A DNA stretch of 22,835 bases. Source: CANJSG01 sp038203875. GTDB taxonomy: Bacteria; Verrucomicrobiota; Verrucomicrobiia; Limisphaerales; CANJSG01. The DNA lies in contig JBBRDN010000050.1 in assembly GCA_038203875.1 (NCBI GenBank), forward strand, positions 1 to 22,835. The letters are read 5' to 3'. Positions 1-9,189 of the stretch are shown piece after piece. Numbering within the stretch: position 1 is the stretch's first letter; each line of letters starts with the position of its first letter. Position numbers and translations under genes: made by a program. Under the pieces are notes generated by a model, which saw only the letters and a program-made list of their open reading frames with translations, did not search any database and had not been told where the DNA came from.

Positions 1-3000
1 CTCGCCATTGATCTCTTCCCCTCCTTGCAGGTCAATGCCAACGACCCCGGCGATGCGGATGGACTGGGCAACCAGGGGCAGAACTTTCCGGTGCTCGCTT
101 CGGCCACCGCCGCCACCGGCAGCACGACCATCCAGGGTTCGTTGAACAGCAGTCCCAATGGCACCTTCATCCTCGATTTCTACACGGGCGCGGGGAGGAA
201 CATCTTTGGCTATGGCGAAGGCGAGTTCTACCTGGGCAGCATGCAGGTCACCACGGACGGATCAGGCAATGCCGTCATCAACGCCATCATCCCCGCCACC
301 ATCCAGGGCCGCTACCTTTCCGCGACGGCGACGGATGCGTTTGGCAACACTTCGGAATTTTCAGCCGCCATTGAACCCGTGACCACGCTTCCGGGACTGG
401 CCTACACCGTGACCAACACGAACGACAGCGGCCCCGGCTCGCTGCGGCAGGCGCTGCTCGACGTCTCCTCCGTGCCGAACGTCACGCCGGACCTCGTGCA
501 GTTCGCCATTCCCGGCGGCGGGGTGAAATCCATCCGTCTCCTCACGACGCTGCCCTCGCCGTCGCAGCAGTTCGTCGTCGACGGCTACACCCAGCCCGGC
601 GCGGCGGCCAACACGCTGGCGTCGAATAACAATGCGGTGCTGCTCATCCACCTCGACGGATCAAACACGGTCTTCAACGCCATCGATGTCACCAACAGGG
701 GATCGGTGCTTCGCGGCCTGAGCTTCACGCGCTTCACCGGCTGGCCCGTCGAACTCGGAGGCCTGAGCAACGTGGTCGAAGGCTGCTGGATCGGTCTCGA
801 ACCCTCGGGAGCGCCCGGCACGAACGGGAATTATGGCCTGCTGCTCGACGGCGGCTTCAGCCGGGTCGGCGGCCCCGGCCCGGCCGAGCGCAACGTCATT
901 TCCGCGAACGACGACGGGGGCGTCTTTGTCAACCAGGGTGGCACGAACTCCGTCATCCAGGGCAACTTCATCGGCACCGGCGCGCGCGGAACAAACATCC
1001 TCGGCAACCGCGGGCCGGGCATCGTGATCAACGGTTCGCGGCGCATTCTGATCGGCGGGACCAATGCCGGGGCGGGCAACGTCATCGGCGGCAACACGGA
1101 TTTCGGGGTGAGGATCACTGGGCTGGGCGCGGTGCTGAACCGGCTGGAGGGAAATTTCATCGGCGATACCATGACGGCTCAGACGACGGTCTCGAACGGG
1201 AACGGCGGCGTGCAGATCACCTCGCAGGCCAGCACCAACAACATCGGCGGGCTGGTGGACGGGGCGGACAACGTCATCGCCTTCAACGGCGGCCCCGGCG
1301 TCCACATCGCCTCCGGTATCGCCAATTCCGTCCTCGGCAACCTAATCGGCGAGAACACGGGCAAGCCCGTCCTTCTGGCTTTCGGCGCGAACGCCAACGT
1401 GAAACCACCGGTGCTCGACTACGCCTACTTTGGCTCCGTCGTCGTCAAGGGCAGCGTCGGGGGGGTGCCCCCGAATTCCCAGTGCGAGATCGAGGTCTTC
1501 GCGCGGGAAGGCCTGCCGCCCGGAGCCCATCCCCCACGCGGCCCTAGGCCCAAACGCATCGGACGCTTCACAGTGACGACCGACGCCTCGGGAAATGCCA
1601 CGTTCAACCAGACGCTGCCGCTGAACAACAACCCCTACGGCCACCGTATCACCACCCGCGTCACCTGCGGCGGTAGCTCGTCCGAGGACTCGGAGGAAAC
1701 TCGGCTTTCGTCGGCCACGGACATGAATCTGGGCATCCAGACCACCGTTACCGACCCCGTGCAGAAGGGCAGCAACGTCGTCGTGACGGTCACCATCACC
1801 AACAAGGGCCCCGCCACCGCCGGCAATGCCATCACCATCGTGCGTGTCCCGCCCGGCGGCACTCCGGTCTCGACGTCCAATCCTTCGGGCACGGCCAGCT
1901 CGTCCGGCCAGACGATGACGTTCAACAACTCCCTCGCCCCCGGCCAGGGCACGGTCCTGAGCGGGAGCTTCGCGGCCCCGAGCCAGCCGGGCCTGTATCC
2001 GGTCTATGTCCACGCCTTCAGCCCGACGCTGTCGGACAGTGATCCGCGCGACAACTACAACACGGTCTTGGTCTTCGTGCAGACGGAGACGAACGCCACG
2101 GACGTCGGCGTGACCATCAGCGGTCCCGCCAGCCCGGTGTCCGCCGGTCAACCCTACACCGTGACGGTGCAGGTGCGGAACAACGGTTTGCTGAACGCTG
2201 CCGCCGGAGTGCAACTGCGTGGTGAGGTGGGCGCGCCCGTGGCCAACGCCACCTCCAGCCATGGCTCGGTCCAAGTCCAGGGCCGCGCGATCTCGACGGA
2301 CATCGGCACGCTCGCTCCCGGCCAGGCAGCCACGATCACGCTCACGCTCGTCAGCGAAGGAGGCGGATTCAGCGGCGGCGAAAGCGTCAACATGAACGCC
2401 AGTTCGACGACGGAAGACTACTTCCTCGGAAACAACCTCGCCGCGCTGGCCGTGCTTTCCGGCAATCCGTTCCTCTCGTCTCCGCCACCCGGTCCGGGCG
2501 ATCCTTCCGATGCCTTCATCGTGGCGTGGCCGAACGATCCCGGCCTGACTTTGGAGCACACGCCCCTGCTCGCTCTCCCGTTCGTCTGGACGTCGATCCC
2601 CGAGATCCAGATCCAGACCGCGCCGCCCATCCGCCGCCATGTCACGACGCGGAGCGGCTCGCAGCGCTTCTTCCGCCTGCACCGCAAGGGACCGTCCGCG
2701 CCCGTCGTGCGGCTGCGGCAGGTGGCCATGTCGGGCAACGGCCTCTCCTACCCCTACTCCGGCTGGGGCCGCGCGGAGCTGACGCACAACGGCGCGCTGC
2801 CGGTCCAATACTTCAACCTCTCGGTCAACGGCGTCTGGGTCGTCCAAAACGTTCCGGTGCTGCGCCGCTTCGGCGCGGACGCGGAACAGACGGTGAACTT
2901 CAAGATACCCCTCGGCCAGTTCGGGCAGCCGCTCCTCCAGGTGAACGCGGGCCACAGCCTGACTCCCGGCACGTTGGCCTCCGCGCCGCCGTCGAACCCG

Positions 3001-3651
3001 GCGATGCCCGTCGGTCTGACCGTGGAACGGCTTTTCCCCGGCGAGGACACCGACACCCTGGAATACGGCACGCCCGGGAATCTGATCGGCGGCGGCGTGG
3101 TCCGGGAAAGCACCGGCCTGCCGAGCTTCCCGAACCGCGAGCAGGGCAACAACGAATGTGCGCCCGGTGCCATCGTCAACAGCCTCACCTACCTCAACGA
3201 ACACTTCTCCCTCTTCATCGATCCGGCGGAGTTCACCATGGACAAGATAAAGGCCGCCATCGGCTGGCATTCCGGCGGTGCACCCATCGGTGCGGATCCG
3301 GTCAATGCCACCTGGGTCCAGAAAAAGGACGAATACATGCGCGCAAAGGGATTCCCCGTCTCCACCACCGTGGTAGTCGATCCGCAGGCGGCGATGAACT
3401 CCCTGAGCAACCGCTGCGACGTCGAGATTCGCATGAAGGGCCACGTCGCGGCCGTGGTCGGCATGACCGACCTGGGCAACAACCGCTACTCCATCGACCT
3501 CGCCCACGACCTCGATCAGGGAGCGGCCGGCGGCAACATCGTGGAAACCATCGTTCTCGACATGAACGCGAAGCAGCTCTTCTTCCGGCTTGACGGCTCC
3601 AACTGGTCGCCCGAGTTCCGCGCCTTCGTCATCGAATGCCCGGGTTTCTAG
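1..3651 (+). CDS. Secreted beta-helix / DUF11 protein with C39-like C-terminus (5' partial)
   Basis: The reading frame is already open at base 1 and the first codons fit the family motif (IDLFP...NDPGDADG...QNFPVL), so the true start lies upstream; TTG at 25 is unlikely to be the start. Counting from the first codon in the window: residues about 40-115 are an Ig/bacterial-adhesin-like segment; about 130-480 is a right-handed parallel beta-helix region introduced by TNTNDSGPGSLRQAL and carrying NVIGGN/GNFIG-type rungs; about 575-698 and 700-820 are two DUF11/CARDB-like beta domains; about 840-905 is the short region ending in RFFRL typical of verrucomicrobial secreted proteins. The last ~170 residues have NNECAPGAIVNSLTYL (Cys1053), GHVAAVVGM (His1148) and YSIDLAHD (Asp1166), spaced like a C39-like papain-fold peptidase. 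Probably exported, possibly surface-attached; the signal peptide is outside the window. The peptidase call is inference. Confidence 0.85.
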   Translation, partial: LAIDLFPSLQVNANDPGDADGLGNQGQNFPVLASATAATGSTTIQGSLNSSPNGTFILDFYTGAGRNIFGYGEGEFYLGSMQVTTDGSGNAVINAIIPATIQGRYLSATATDAFGNTSEFSAAIEPVTTLPGLAYTVTNTNDSGPGSLRQALLDVSSVPNVTPDLVQFAIPGGGVKSIRLLTTLPSPSQQFVVDGYTQPGAAANTLASNNNAVLLIHLDGSNTVFNAIDVTNRGSVLRGLSFTRFTGWPVELGGLSNVVEGCWIGLEPSGAPGTNGNYGLLLDGGFSRVGGPGPAERNVISANDDGGVFVNQGGTNSVIQGNFIGTGARGTNILGNRGPGIVINGSRRILIGGTNAGAGNVIGGNTDFGVRITGLGAVLNRLEGNFIGDTMTAQTTVSNGNGGVQITSQASTNNIGGLVDGADNVIAFNGGPGVHIASGIANSVLGNLIGENTGKPVLLAFGANANVKPPVLDYAYFGSVVVKGSVGGVPPNSQCEIEVFAREGLPPGAHPPRGPRPKRIGRFTVTTDASGNATFNQTLPLNNNPYGHRITTRVTCGGSSSEDSEETRLSSATDMNLGIQTTVTDPVQKGSNVVVTVTITNKGPATAGNAITIVRVPPGGTPVSTSNPSGTASSSGQTMTFNNSLAPGQGTVLSGSFAAPSQPGLYPVYVHAFSPTLSDSDPRDNYNTVLVFVQTETNATDVGVTISGPASPVSAGQPYTVTVQVRNNGLLNAAAGVQLRGEVGAPVANATSSHGSVQVQGRAISTDIGTLAPGQAATITLTLVSEGGGFSGGESVNMNASSTTEDYFLGNNLAALAVLSGNPFLSSPPPGPGDPSDAFIVAWPNDPGLTLEHTPLLALPFVWTSIPEIQIQTAPPIRRHVTTRSGSQRFFRLHRKGPSAPVVRLRQVAMSGNGLSYPYSGWGRAELTHNGALPVQYFNLSVNGVWVVQNVPVLRRFGADAEQTVNFKIPLGQFGQPLLQVNAGHSLTPGTLASAPPSNPAMPVGLTVERLFPGEDTDTLEYGTPGNLIGGGVVRESTGLPSFPNREQGNNECAPGAIVNSLTYLNEHFSLFIDPAEFTMDKIKAAIGWHSGGAPIGADPVNATWVQKKDEYMRAKGFPVSTTVVVDPQAAMNSLSNRCDVEIRMKGHVAAVVGMTDLGNNRYSIDLAHDLDQGAAGGNIVETIVLDMNAKQLFFRLDGSNWSPEFRAFVIECPGF

Positions 3652-3668
3652 GTCCGCGCGCAAGTGAA

Positions 3669-3685
3669 CCGGCCTACTTAGCCGG
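3669..3685. terminator. Possible weak bidirectional terminator between convergent genes
   Basis: CCGGC and GCCGG arms flank a 7-nt loop and are followed on the plus strand by CTTCTTGG. The two convergent stop codons are only 22 bp apart, so a shared terminator would be expected here. The stem is only 5 bp and has no true T-tract, and it overlaps the stop and last codons of the minus-strand gene, so support is weak. Confidence 0.25.
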
Positions 3686-4639
3686 CTTCTTGGCCATCTT
3701 CTCGCGGAGGTCGCGGAGATGAAGGTCGGGACCCGCTGGATCGGGCGCCACCAGTTTTACCTTCTCCCACAGTTCGATGGCGCGGAGATCGTTGTCGGAG
3801 TCCTCCTCCAACTGCGCGAGGTGGGACATGAGCTGGTGGAGCAGGAAGACATTCGGTTCCTTCTTCGGTGGCTCCGTCTTCTGCCAAGAGGAGATGCCGG
3901 CCTCGAAAAGGTTGCGCGCGCGTTCGAGGTCCTTGCGGTCTTCGCGGAAGATGCGGGCCAGTTCGAAGAGGATGGCGGCGTCGCGCGGGTTGCGCCGGAG
4001 TCCTTCACGTAGGAACTCCTCAGCCTCGCGGCTTTTGCCCAACCGGCTCCGGAGCCAGTAGGCGGTCGTGGTGTAGGTCTCGACGCGGGACGGATCGAGC
4101 GATGACGACATCTTCAGCCAGGGCAGAATTTCCCGGACCCCCTGGCCGACCTCGTCGTGGGAATGATCGTGCCCGTCGCCCACGAAGTGCTCGCCTTCCT
4201 TGTGCTCATGCCCGCTGTCGTGCCCATCGAGGCCGTCGTGATCCTTGGCACCGCCTTCATCGAGGTGGGTGTGGACTGCGGGGAAGAAGTTCCGGCTGAA
4301 GCGATCGAAGACATCGAGCGGCTTGCCGAGGAAGCTGTGTTCGTCCCCTTTGTTCTTCTCCTCCACCACACCGGCGTCGGACGCCATGTGGGCCGTCTCG
4401 AAGGATTCACGGTTGTCGAAAATAGTCGGGTAGAAGCCGCTGTGGAAGTAGGCGTCCGCCTTGACGAAGAAATGGTTGGCGAACATCCGCCGGCTGTCGC
4501 CGAGCAGGGTCTGCATCAGGTCGAACGGTTCGTTGTCCCGTTCGTCCCGGGGCATGGCGACCTGGAGGGCGCAGGCCAACGAGAACGCCGCGGTCACAAG
4601 ACCAGCCAGGGCGAGGACGTTGGTGCGGACAGGGGGCAT
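3674..4639 (-). CDS. N-terminally anchored TPR-like protein with His-rich insert
   Basis: This 321-residue protein starts with a hydrophobic segment (about residues 7-28) that is a signal anchor or signal peptide; Cys23 is not in a good lipobox. A segment at 40-120 contains aromatic-rich stretches (ANHFFVKADAYFHSGFYP). Residues 123-161 hold ten histidines among Asp/Glu/Gly, a pattern often able to bind metal. Residues about 170-300 look like degenerate tetratricopeptide repeats (SREAEEFLREGLRRNPRDAAILFELARIF; DLRAIELWEKVKLVAPD). It is the last gene of a three-gene minus-strand unit, 9 nt after the ABC permease stop, so it is probably made with the transporter and may act as its extracytoplasmic partner. 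No named family recognised. No Shine-Dalgarno is evident; translational coupling to the permease is plausible. Confidence 0.8.
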   Translation of the reverse strand: MPPVRTNVLALAGLVTAAFSLACALQVAMPRDERDNEPFDLMQTLLGDSRRMFANHFFVKADAYFHSGFYPTIFDNRESFETAHMASDAGVVEEKNKGDEHSFLGKPLDVFDRFSRNFFPAVHTHLDEGGAKDHDGLDGHDSGHEHKEGEHFVGDGHDHSHDEVGQGVREILPWLKMSSSLDPSRVETYTTTAYWLRSRLGKSREAEEFLREGLRRNPRDAAILFELARIFREDRKDLERARNLFEAGISSWQKTEPPKKEPNVFLLHQLMSHLAQLEEDSDNDLRAIELWEKVKLVAPDPAGPDLHLRDLREKMAKKPAK

Positions 4640-4648
4640 GCGTCGCGG

Positions 4649-5425
4649 CTACTGGAGGCGCTTGCGGTTGAAGACCCAACTCGCCGCGAAGAGGAACACG
4701 GACGCGGTGACGAGGGCGTAGGCCAGGGCGAGGAAGAACGGCCCGACGTCGAGCGGTGGCCAGTTGTGGGTGATGCGTTCCCGCACGTCGAACCAACCAA
4801 GTTGAGGCAGGAGAAAGTAGAGAAGGGTCAGGATTCCACGTGACGGCTGCTCCATGCCCACGGCCACTTTGTGCAGATGCCGCCCGATCAGGAGAATGCC
4901 GGCGATGACGATGAAACAGATCGTGTTGTTCGAACTGGGCGCGGCGAAGACGAGCGAACCGAGCAACGCGATGGCGATGACGATCGCGAGCATGAACCAA
5001 TGCAGCGTCACAGCCTGGAGATAGCTTCCCAGCGGCCAACCGCTTTCCCGCGCCGCGCTGATGATGCCGAAGAACAGGTAGAAACAGACGAGGGCGATGC
5101 CCGACGCAAGCCAGCAACCGAGGAACTTCCCGAGCAGCACCTCAGTCCGGCTGACCGGTTTGGCCAGCAACGGGAAGATGGTGCGGCTCTCGCGTTCCGC
5201 TGGGATCTGCCGTGCCGAGGTGGTGATCGCGATGACGAGCGATGAGATCCAAATCAGGAGCAGGCAGATCTCCTTCAGGTAGCGGACGATGTTCGAATCG
5301 TTGAAGAGGTTCACCGAACCAAGAATCAACGTGATGAGCACGGTCAGGATGAGGAGGACGTAGAAATCCTTCCTCCGATACATCTCACGCATGACGACGG
5401 ACGAGACCGCCAGGATGTTGTTCAT
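4649..5425 (-). CDS. ABC-2 type transporter permease
   Basis: A 258-residue hydrophobic protein with about six membrane segments (roughly residues 21-40, 52-70, 102-126, 142-162, 168-184 and 228-250). After the second segment it has SARQIPAERESRTIFPLLAKPVSR, the cytoplasmic loop typical of ABC-2/NosY-like permeases (ERE.+T...LL..PVSR...L.GK), followed by LLGKFLGCW. The ATG overlaps the TGA of the upstream ATPase gene (ATGA), which indicates translational coupling. The pair probably forms a homodimeric exporter with the ATPase. The substrate cannot be told from the sequence; NosFY/GldA-like exporters are the closest recognisable type. Confidence 0.9.
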   Translation of the reverse strand: MNNILAVSSVVMREMYRRKDFYVLLILTVLITLILGSVNLFNDSNIVRYLKEICLLLIWISSLVIAITTSARQIPAERESRTIFPLLAKPVSRTEVLLGKFLGCWLASGIALVCFYLFFGIISAARESGWPLGSYLQAVTLHWFMLAIVIAIALLGSLVFAAPSSNNTICFIVIAGILLIGRHLHKVAVGMEQPSRGILTLLYFLLPQLGWFDVRERITHNWPPLDVGPFFLALAYALVTASVFLFAASWVFNRKRLQ

Positions 5426-6198
5426 ACCGTCACCCCTCCCGGCCGACTCGGGACCGCGCCCTCATAACCGACGACCCGCAGGAAGACCTGCTCGAGGTTG
5501 CACTGATGGCGTGCGACGAGGTCCTGAACGGTTCCCATCTCGCGCAGCGTGCCTTGGTGGATGATGCAGACGCGGTCGCAGATCGTCTCGACCTCTCCGA
5601 GTTCGTGCGACGAGAAGAGGATGGTTTTCCCCTCGTTCTTCAGGCGCTGGATGATCTGCCGGACTTTCATGCGCCCGATGGGATCGAGCCCGCTCGTGGG
5701 CTCGTCAAGAATGAGCAGATCGGGATCGTTGATCAGGGCCTGGGCAAGTCCGGCGCGTTGCTGCATGCCCTTGGAGAAGGTCTTGATCTGGCGTTTCCGC
5801 GCGTCCTGCAGCTCGACCATCGCGAGGATTTCATCGATGCGTTTTTCGAGGACCGCCTTTGGGATGCGGAAGAGCTTTCCGTAGAACCGCAGCAGCTCTT
5901 CGGGCGTGAGGAACTTGTAGTAGTAGGTCAGCTCCGGGAGATACCCGAGGCGTTGGCGGGCGGACTTGTCGGTCACGCTGACGCCGAAGATCGTGGCGTT
6001 GCCGGCGGTCGGTTCGACGAAGCCCAGCAGGACGTTCATCGTCGTCGTCTTTCCCGCGCCGTTGGGCCCGAGGAAGCCGAAGATCTGCCCCTGCTGGACG
6101 TCGAGAGACAAGCCGTCGACCGCGACCTTGGTCTTCGAACCAAGCTCCCGTGACGGATACTCCACCCGCAGGTCTGATATGTTGATGACCGTAGCCAT
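5422..6198 (-). CDS. ABC transporter ATP-binding protein
   Basis: With ATG at 6198 the protein has 258 residues; an in-frame TTG at 6231 would add 11 residues that do not look like family sequence, so the ATG is preferred. All nucleotide-binding motifs are intact: Walker A GPNGAGKT (44-51), a Q-loop region at LGYLPE (84-89, Glu in place of Gln, common in this subgroup), signature FSKGMQQR (141-148), Walker B LLILDEP (161-167), D-loop SGLDP, and switch His198 (FSSHELGE). It belongs to the ABC-2 exporter ATPase type (CcmA/NosF/GldA-like). It is first in an operon with the permease and a TPR protein and powers that exporter at the inner face of the cytoplasmic membrane. Confidence 0.95.
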   Translation of the reverse strand: MATVINISDLRVEYPSRELGSKTKVAVDGLSLDVQQGQIFGFLGPNGAGKTTTMNVLLGFVEPTAGNATIFGVSVTDKSARQRLGYLPELTYYYKFLTPEELLRFYGKLFRIPKAVLEKRIDEILAMVELQDARKRQIKTFSKGMQQRAGLAQALINDPDLLILDEPTSGLDPIGRMKVRQIIQRLKNEGKTILFSSHELGEVETICDRVCIIHQGTLREMGTVQDLVARHQCNLEQVFLRVVGYEGAVPSRPGGVTV

Positions 6199-6349
6199 GC
6201 CCAAGTCCGGATTGAATGAATCGCGCCGCAACCCATTCGCTGCGCTCGTGCGAGCTATCGGTTGGCCGCTCTCGAACTTGAGAAATGCCTCGGGTGAACT
6301 TCGGCCCGGCGGTTTGACAGGATTTTATGATTCGGGGACGGTTTGCCCG

Positions 6350-9130
6350 ATGTTCCTCCGTTCCCGTCTGGCCGGATTGCTGGCTCTGGTCGTGTTGGGC
6401 TGGTCGATGGCCGGCTTCAGCCTCCATGCCCAAACCAACCTGACCCGCCTGCGCTCGTTTGGCATTCCGTCCGCGTCCGTTTCCCAACCGGAAGGCCGCC
6501 TGACGGCCTCGACCAACGGCTTCCTCTACGGCACGTCGCCCTTCGGCGGCAGCAACGGGGTCGGCTGTGTCTACCGGGTGGCCAGGGATGGTTCCGGGTT
6601 GACGATCATCCGTCACTTCGCCGGCGGCGCCAGCGATGGGAGGGCGCCCTACGGCGGGATCGTAGAGGGCAAGGACGGGTTTCTTTTCGGCACGACCTAC
6701 AGCGGCGGGGGGTTCGGTTTCGGCACCATCTACCGGATGGCGAATGACGGGACTTCGTTCACGATCCTGCGCCACTTCGGCCAGAGCTTTGCGGACGGCA
6801 AGTATCCGTTGGGCCGGCTGTTTGAAGGCGGCGATGGCTTCCTCTACGGCACCGCAAGTGAAGGCGGCACGAACGACTTCGGCATGGTCTTCCGCATCCA
6901 GCGCGGCACCTCCTTCTACCACCACATGTATAGCTTCACCGCCACCGGCGAGGCCGGCCAGTCGCCCAACGCCGGCGTCGTTCAATACAGCGCCGAACTC
7001 GGTGCCATCTACGGAACGACGCCCTATGGCGGGACGAATGGGTTTGGCGGGGTCGTCTTCCGGATCGCGACCAACGGAGCCTACTCGGTGCTGCGGCACT
7101 TCGATGTCGTGACTCCAGGGCCGACGGCGCCATTCGGCGGCGTCACGGTCGCGTCGGACGGTGTGCTCTATGGACTGAGCCGTTTCGGCGGCACCAACGA
7201 CACGGGATCAATCTTCAAGATCAGCCGCGACGGCTCGGGCTTCGGCGTGCTGCGCAGCTTCGAGGCCTTCAACGACGGCACCCAGCCGTTGGGTTCGTTG
7301 CTCGACGGTTCGGACGGCCTTCTCTACGGCTCCACCAGCGAGGGCGGCACCAACCAGGGCGGCGTGCTCTTCCGCATCAACCGCAACGGCTCCGGCTACC
7401 AGATGCTGCGGCAGGGTGGAAGCCAGCCGATGGATGCGCGCGCGCCCTACGCCGGGTTCACCGAAGTCACCGGCACGCTCTTCACCGTCTCCAGTTCCGG
7501 CACCGACGGCGCTTCCGGTGGAACGTTGCTGAAGATCAACCGCGACGGCACCGGCTACCAGATCCTCGGCGTGTTCGGCGTGAACGGCGGCGACGGCCAG
7601 GCTCCGGTCCAGCCGTTGAACTCCGGCCCCGGCGGCTGGCTCTACGGCGTCACGCCGCTCGGCGGCCAGTTCGGCGGCGGCTCGGTTTTCCGTTTCGACA
7701 CGAACGGTGGCAGCTACTCCATCCTCCGCAGCTTCGGACCCGCGACGAACAACGGCCATGTGCCGGCGGCAAGTCCGGTCGATGGCGGAGACGGATTCCT
7801 CTACGGCACGCTCGGCGAAGGCGGCGGTTCCGGACGCGGCCTCGTCTACAAGATGCAGACCAACGGCGCCGGCTTCACCGTCGTCCGCGCGTTCACCACG
7901 GCCTCGTCCGATGGAAACAAACCCGCCGGTCCGCTCTTCCTCGGCAGCGATGGCGCTTTGTTCGGGACCACGGTCGCCGGCGGGCAGTTCCAGACCGGAA
8001 CGGTGTATCGCGTGACGCGTGATGGCTCCGAGTTCAGCATCCTTCATGCGTTCGAAGCCTCGGGTGCCGACGGCGTGAATCCCGAGACCGGGGTCATCGA
8101 AGCGTCCGACGGCCTCCTCTACGGCATGACCCGCAGCGGCGGACCATCGGACGGAGGAACGATCTACCGCGTCGACAAGTTCGGCATTCCGACGAGCTAC
8201 CAGGTCCTCCGCCAGTTCGGGAGCGCTCCGGTAGGCGGCACCAAACCCAAAGGACGTCTCATCGAAGCCGCCGATGGTTATCTCTATGGCACCGCGTCGG
8301 CCGGTGGATCGTCGGGCAACGGGACCGTGTTCCGGATGCTCAAGGACGGCAGCAGCTACTCCGTCCTCAAACACTTCACGACCGAAATCACCGAAGGCTG
8401 GCAGCCCAATGGACGTCTGACCGAAGGCGCCGACGGCCTGCTCTACGGAATCGTCACCTCGGGAGGCACGAGCAATTCCGGCGGGATCTTCCGCATCGGC
8501 AAGGACGGAGGTTCCTACGCCCTCTTCGCTTCGTTCGGCCAACAGGCCGGTGAGGGGACCGTCGCAGCGCCAGGGTTGGCCTTGGCTGGCGGCAAGCTGT
8601 TTGGACTCACCTCGGATGGCGGCGCCAGCGGGATAGGCACCGCGTTCCAGGCGGCCGTTCCCCCCGCGTCGCCCGCCTTCGGCAGCCAGCCGGTTTCTTT
8701 GGTTGTGGCCAATGGGGGAGTCGTCAGCTTCGCCGCGCTCGCCAGCGGTCCCGGGCCGCTGGCGTATCAGTGGCAGCTCAACGGGGTCAACGTTTCCGGG
8801 GCGACCAACACCAGTCTGACCGTTTCAAACCTCTCTTCCGCCTCCGCCGGAACCTATCGCCTCATCGTGACCGGTCCGGGCGGCAGCATTACCAGCAGCA
8901 ACGCGGCCGCCGCGGCATTCGGCATCACCCGGTCGGGAAACCAGCCGCAGTATGTCATCGCCGGCCCCGTCGGCCGGACCTTCCGCCTTGAAGCCCGCAG
9001 CTCGCTTGCGACCAACGTCGCGTGGGCGACCCTGACCAACGTCGTCCTCTCGGCGAATCCCTCCCAGATCCCCGACCCTGACAGCGGCCAACCCGCCGCG
9101 CGCTTCGTCCGGGCCGTCCTTCTCCCCTGA
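6350..9130 (+). CDS. Secreted Gloeo/Verruco (GloVer) tandem-repeat protein with Ig-like C-terminus
   Basis: ATG at 6350 is preferred because it opens with a good signal peptide (MFLRSRLAGLLALVVLGW, cleavage near SLHAQ, residues 25-28); the frame stays open upstream to 5966, but that stretch is antisense to the ABC gene. The 926-residue product has 13 recognisable repeats plus a partial one from about residue 57 to 765, each with DG.LYGT...GG....G.VFRI..DG..Y..LR.F, the TIGR03803 'Gloeo_Verruco' pattern, which probably folds as beta-propeller blades. Residues about 775-865 are an Ig-like domain (YQWQLNGVNVSGATNTSLTV...AGTYRLIVTG), and the last ~60 residues form a C-terminal module seen in verrucomicrobial exported proteins. 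It is presumably exported or cell-surface; no enzyme motif is visible. It is divergent from the ABC operon with a 151-bp shared upstream region. A GGGGA 11 nt before the ATG is a weak ribosome site. Confidence 0.93.
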   Translation: MFLRSRLAGLLALVVLGWSMAGFSLHAQTNLTRLRSFGIPSASVSQPEGRLTASTNGFLYGTSPFGGSNGVGCVYRVARDGSGLTIIRHFAGGASDGRAPYGGIVEGKDGFLFGTTYSGGGFGFGTIYRMANDGTSFTILRHFGQSFADGKYPLGRLFEGGDGFLYGTASEGGTNDFGMVFRIQRGTSFYHHMYSFTATGEAGQSPNAGVVQYSAELGAIYGTTPYGGTNGFGGVVFRIATNGAYSVLRHFDVVTPGPTAPFGGVTVASDGVLYGLSRFGGTNDTGSIFKISRDGSGFGVLRSFEAFNDGTQPLGSLLDGSDGLLYGSTSEGGTNQGGVLFRINRNGSGYQMLRQGGSQPMDARAPYAGFTEVTGTLFTVSSSGTDGASGGTLLKINRDGTGYQILGVFGVNGGDGQAPVQPLNSGPGGWLYGVTPLGGQFGGGSVFRFDTNGGSYSILRSFGPATNNGHVPAASPVDGGDGFLYGTLGEGGGSGRGLVYKMQTNGAGFTVVRAFTTASSDGNKPAGPLFLGSDGALFGTTVAGGQFQTGTVYRVTRDGSEFSILHAFEASGADGVNPETGVIEASDGLLYGMTRSGGPSDGGTIYRVDKFGIPTSYQVLRQFGSAPVGGTKPKGRLIEAADGYLYGTASAGGSSGNGTVFRMLKDGSSYSVLKHFTTEITEGWQPNGRLTEGADGLLYGIVTSGGTSNSGGIFRIGKDGGSYALFASFGQQAGEGTVAAPGLALAGGKLFGLTSDGGASGIGTAFQAAVPPASPAFGSQPVSLVVANGGVVSFAALASGPGPLAYQWQLNGVNVSGATNTSLTVSNLSSASAGTYRLIVTGPGGSITSSNAAAAAFGITRSGNQPQYVIAGPVGRTFRLEARSSLATNVAWATLTNVVLSANPSQIPDPDSGQPAARFVRAVLLP

Positions 9131-9189
9131 TCGCGTCGTCAGTCCGTCTCAACCCGGCCATCCCTCCATCCGATACCCCCGGGGAACGG

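Noticed and set aside
1342..3663. 773-codon open frame on the minus strand
   Set aside because: It is antisense to the beta-helix gene and its translation is Arg/Gly/Asp/Val-rich with no family likeness. Long antisense frames are expected in GC-rich genes with strong third-base bias.
6244..6255. Palindrome GCTCGTGCGAGC in the divergent promoter region
   Set aside because: It is a short stem of GC-rich sequence that arises often by chance, with no second copy nearby to suggest an operator.
6314..6331. TTGACA followed by TATGAT upstream of the GloVer gene
   Set aside because: The boxes are only 6 nt apart, far short of the 16-18 nt needed, and no -10 box lies at the right distance from TTGACA.
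5966..6349. Upstream extension of the GloVer gene
   Set aside because: The added 128 residues are antisense to the ABC ATPase, and a proper signal peptide begins at the ATG at 6350.
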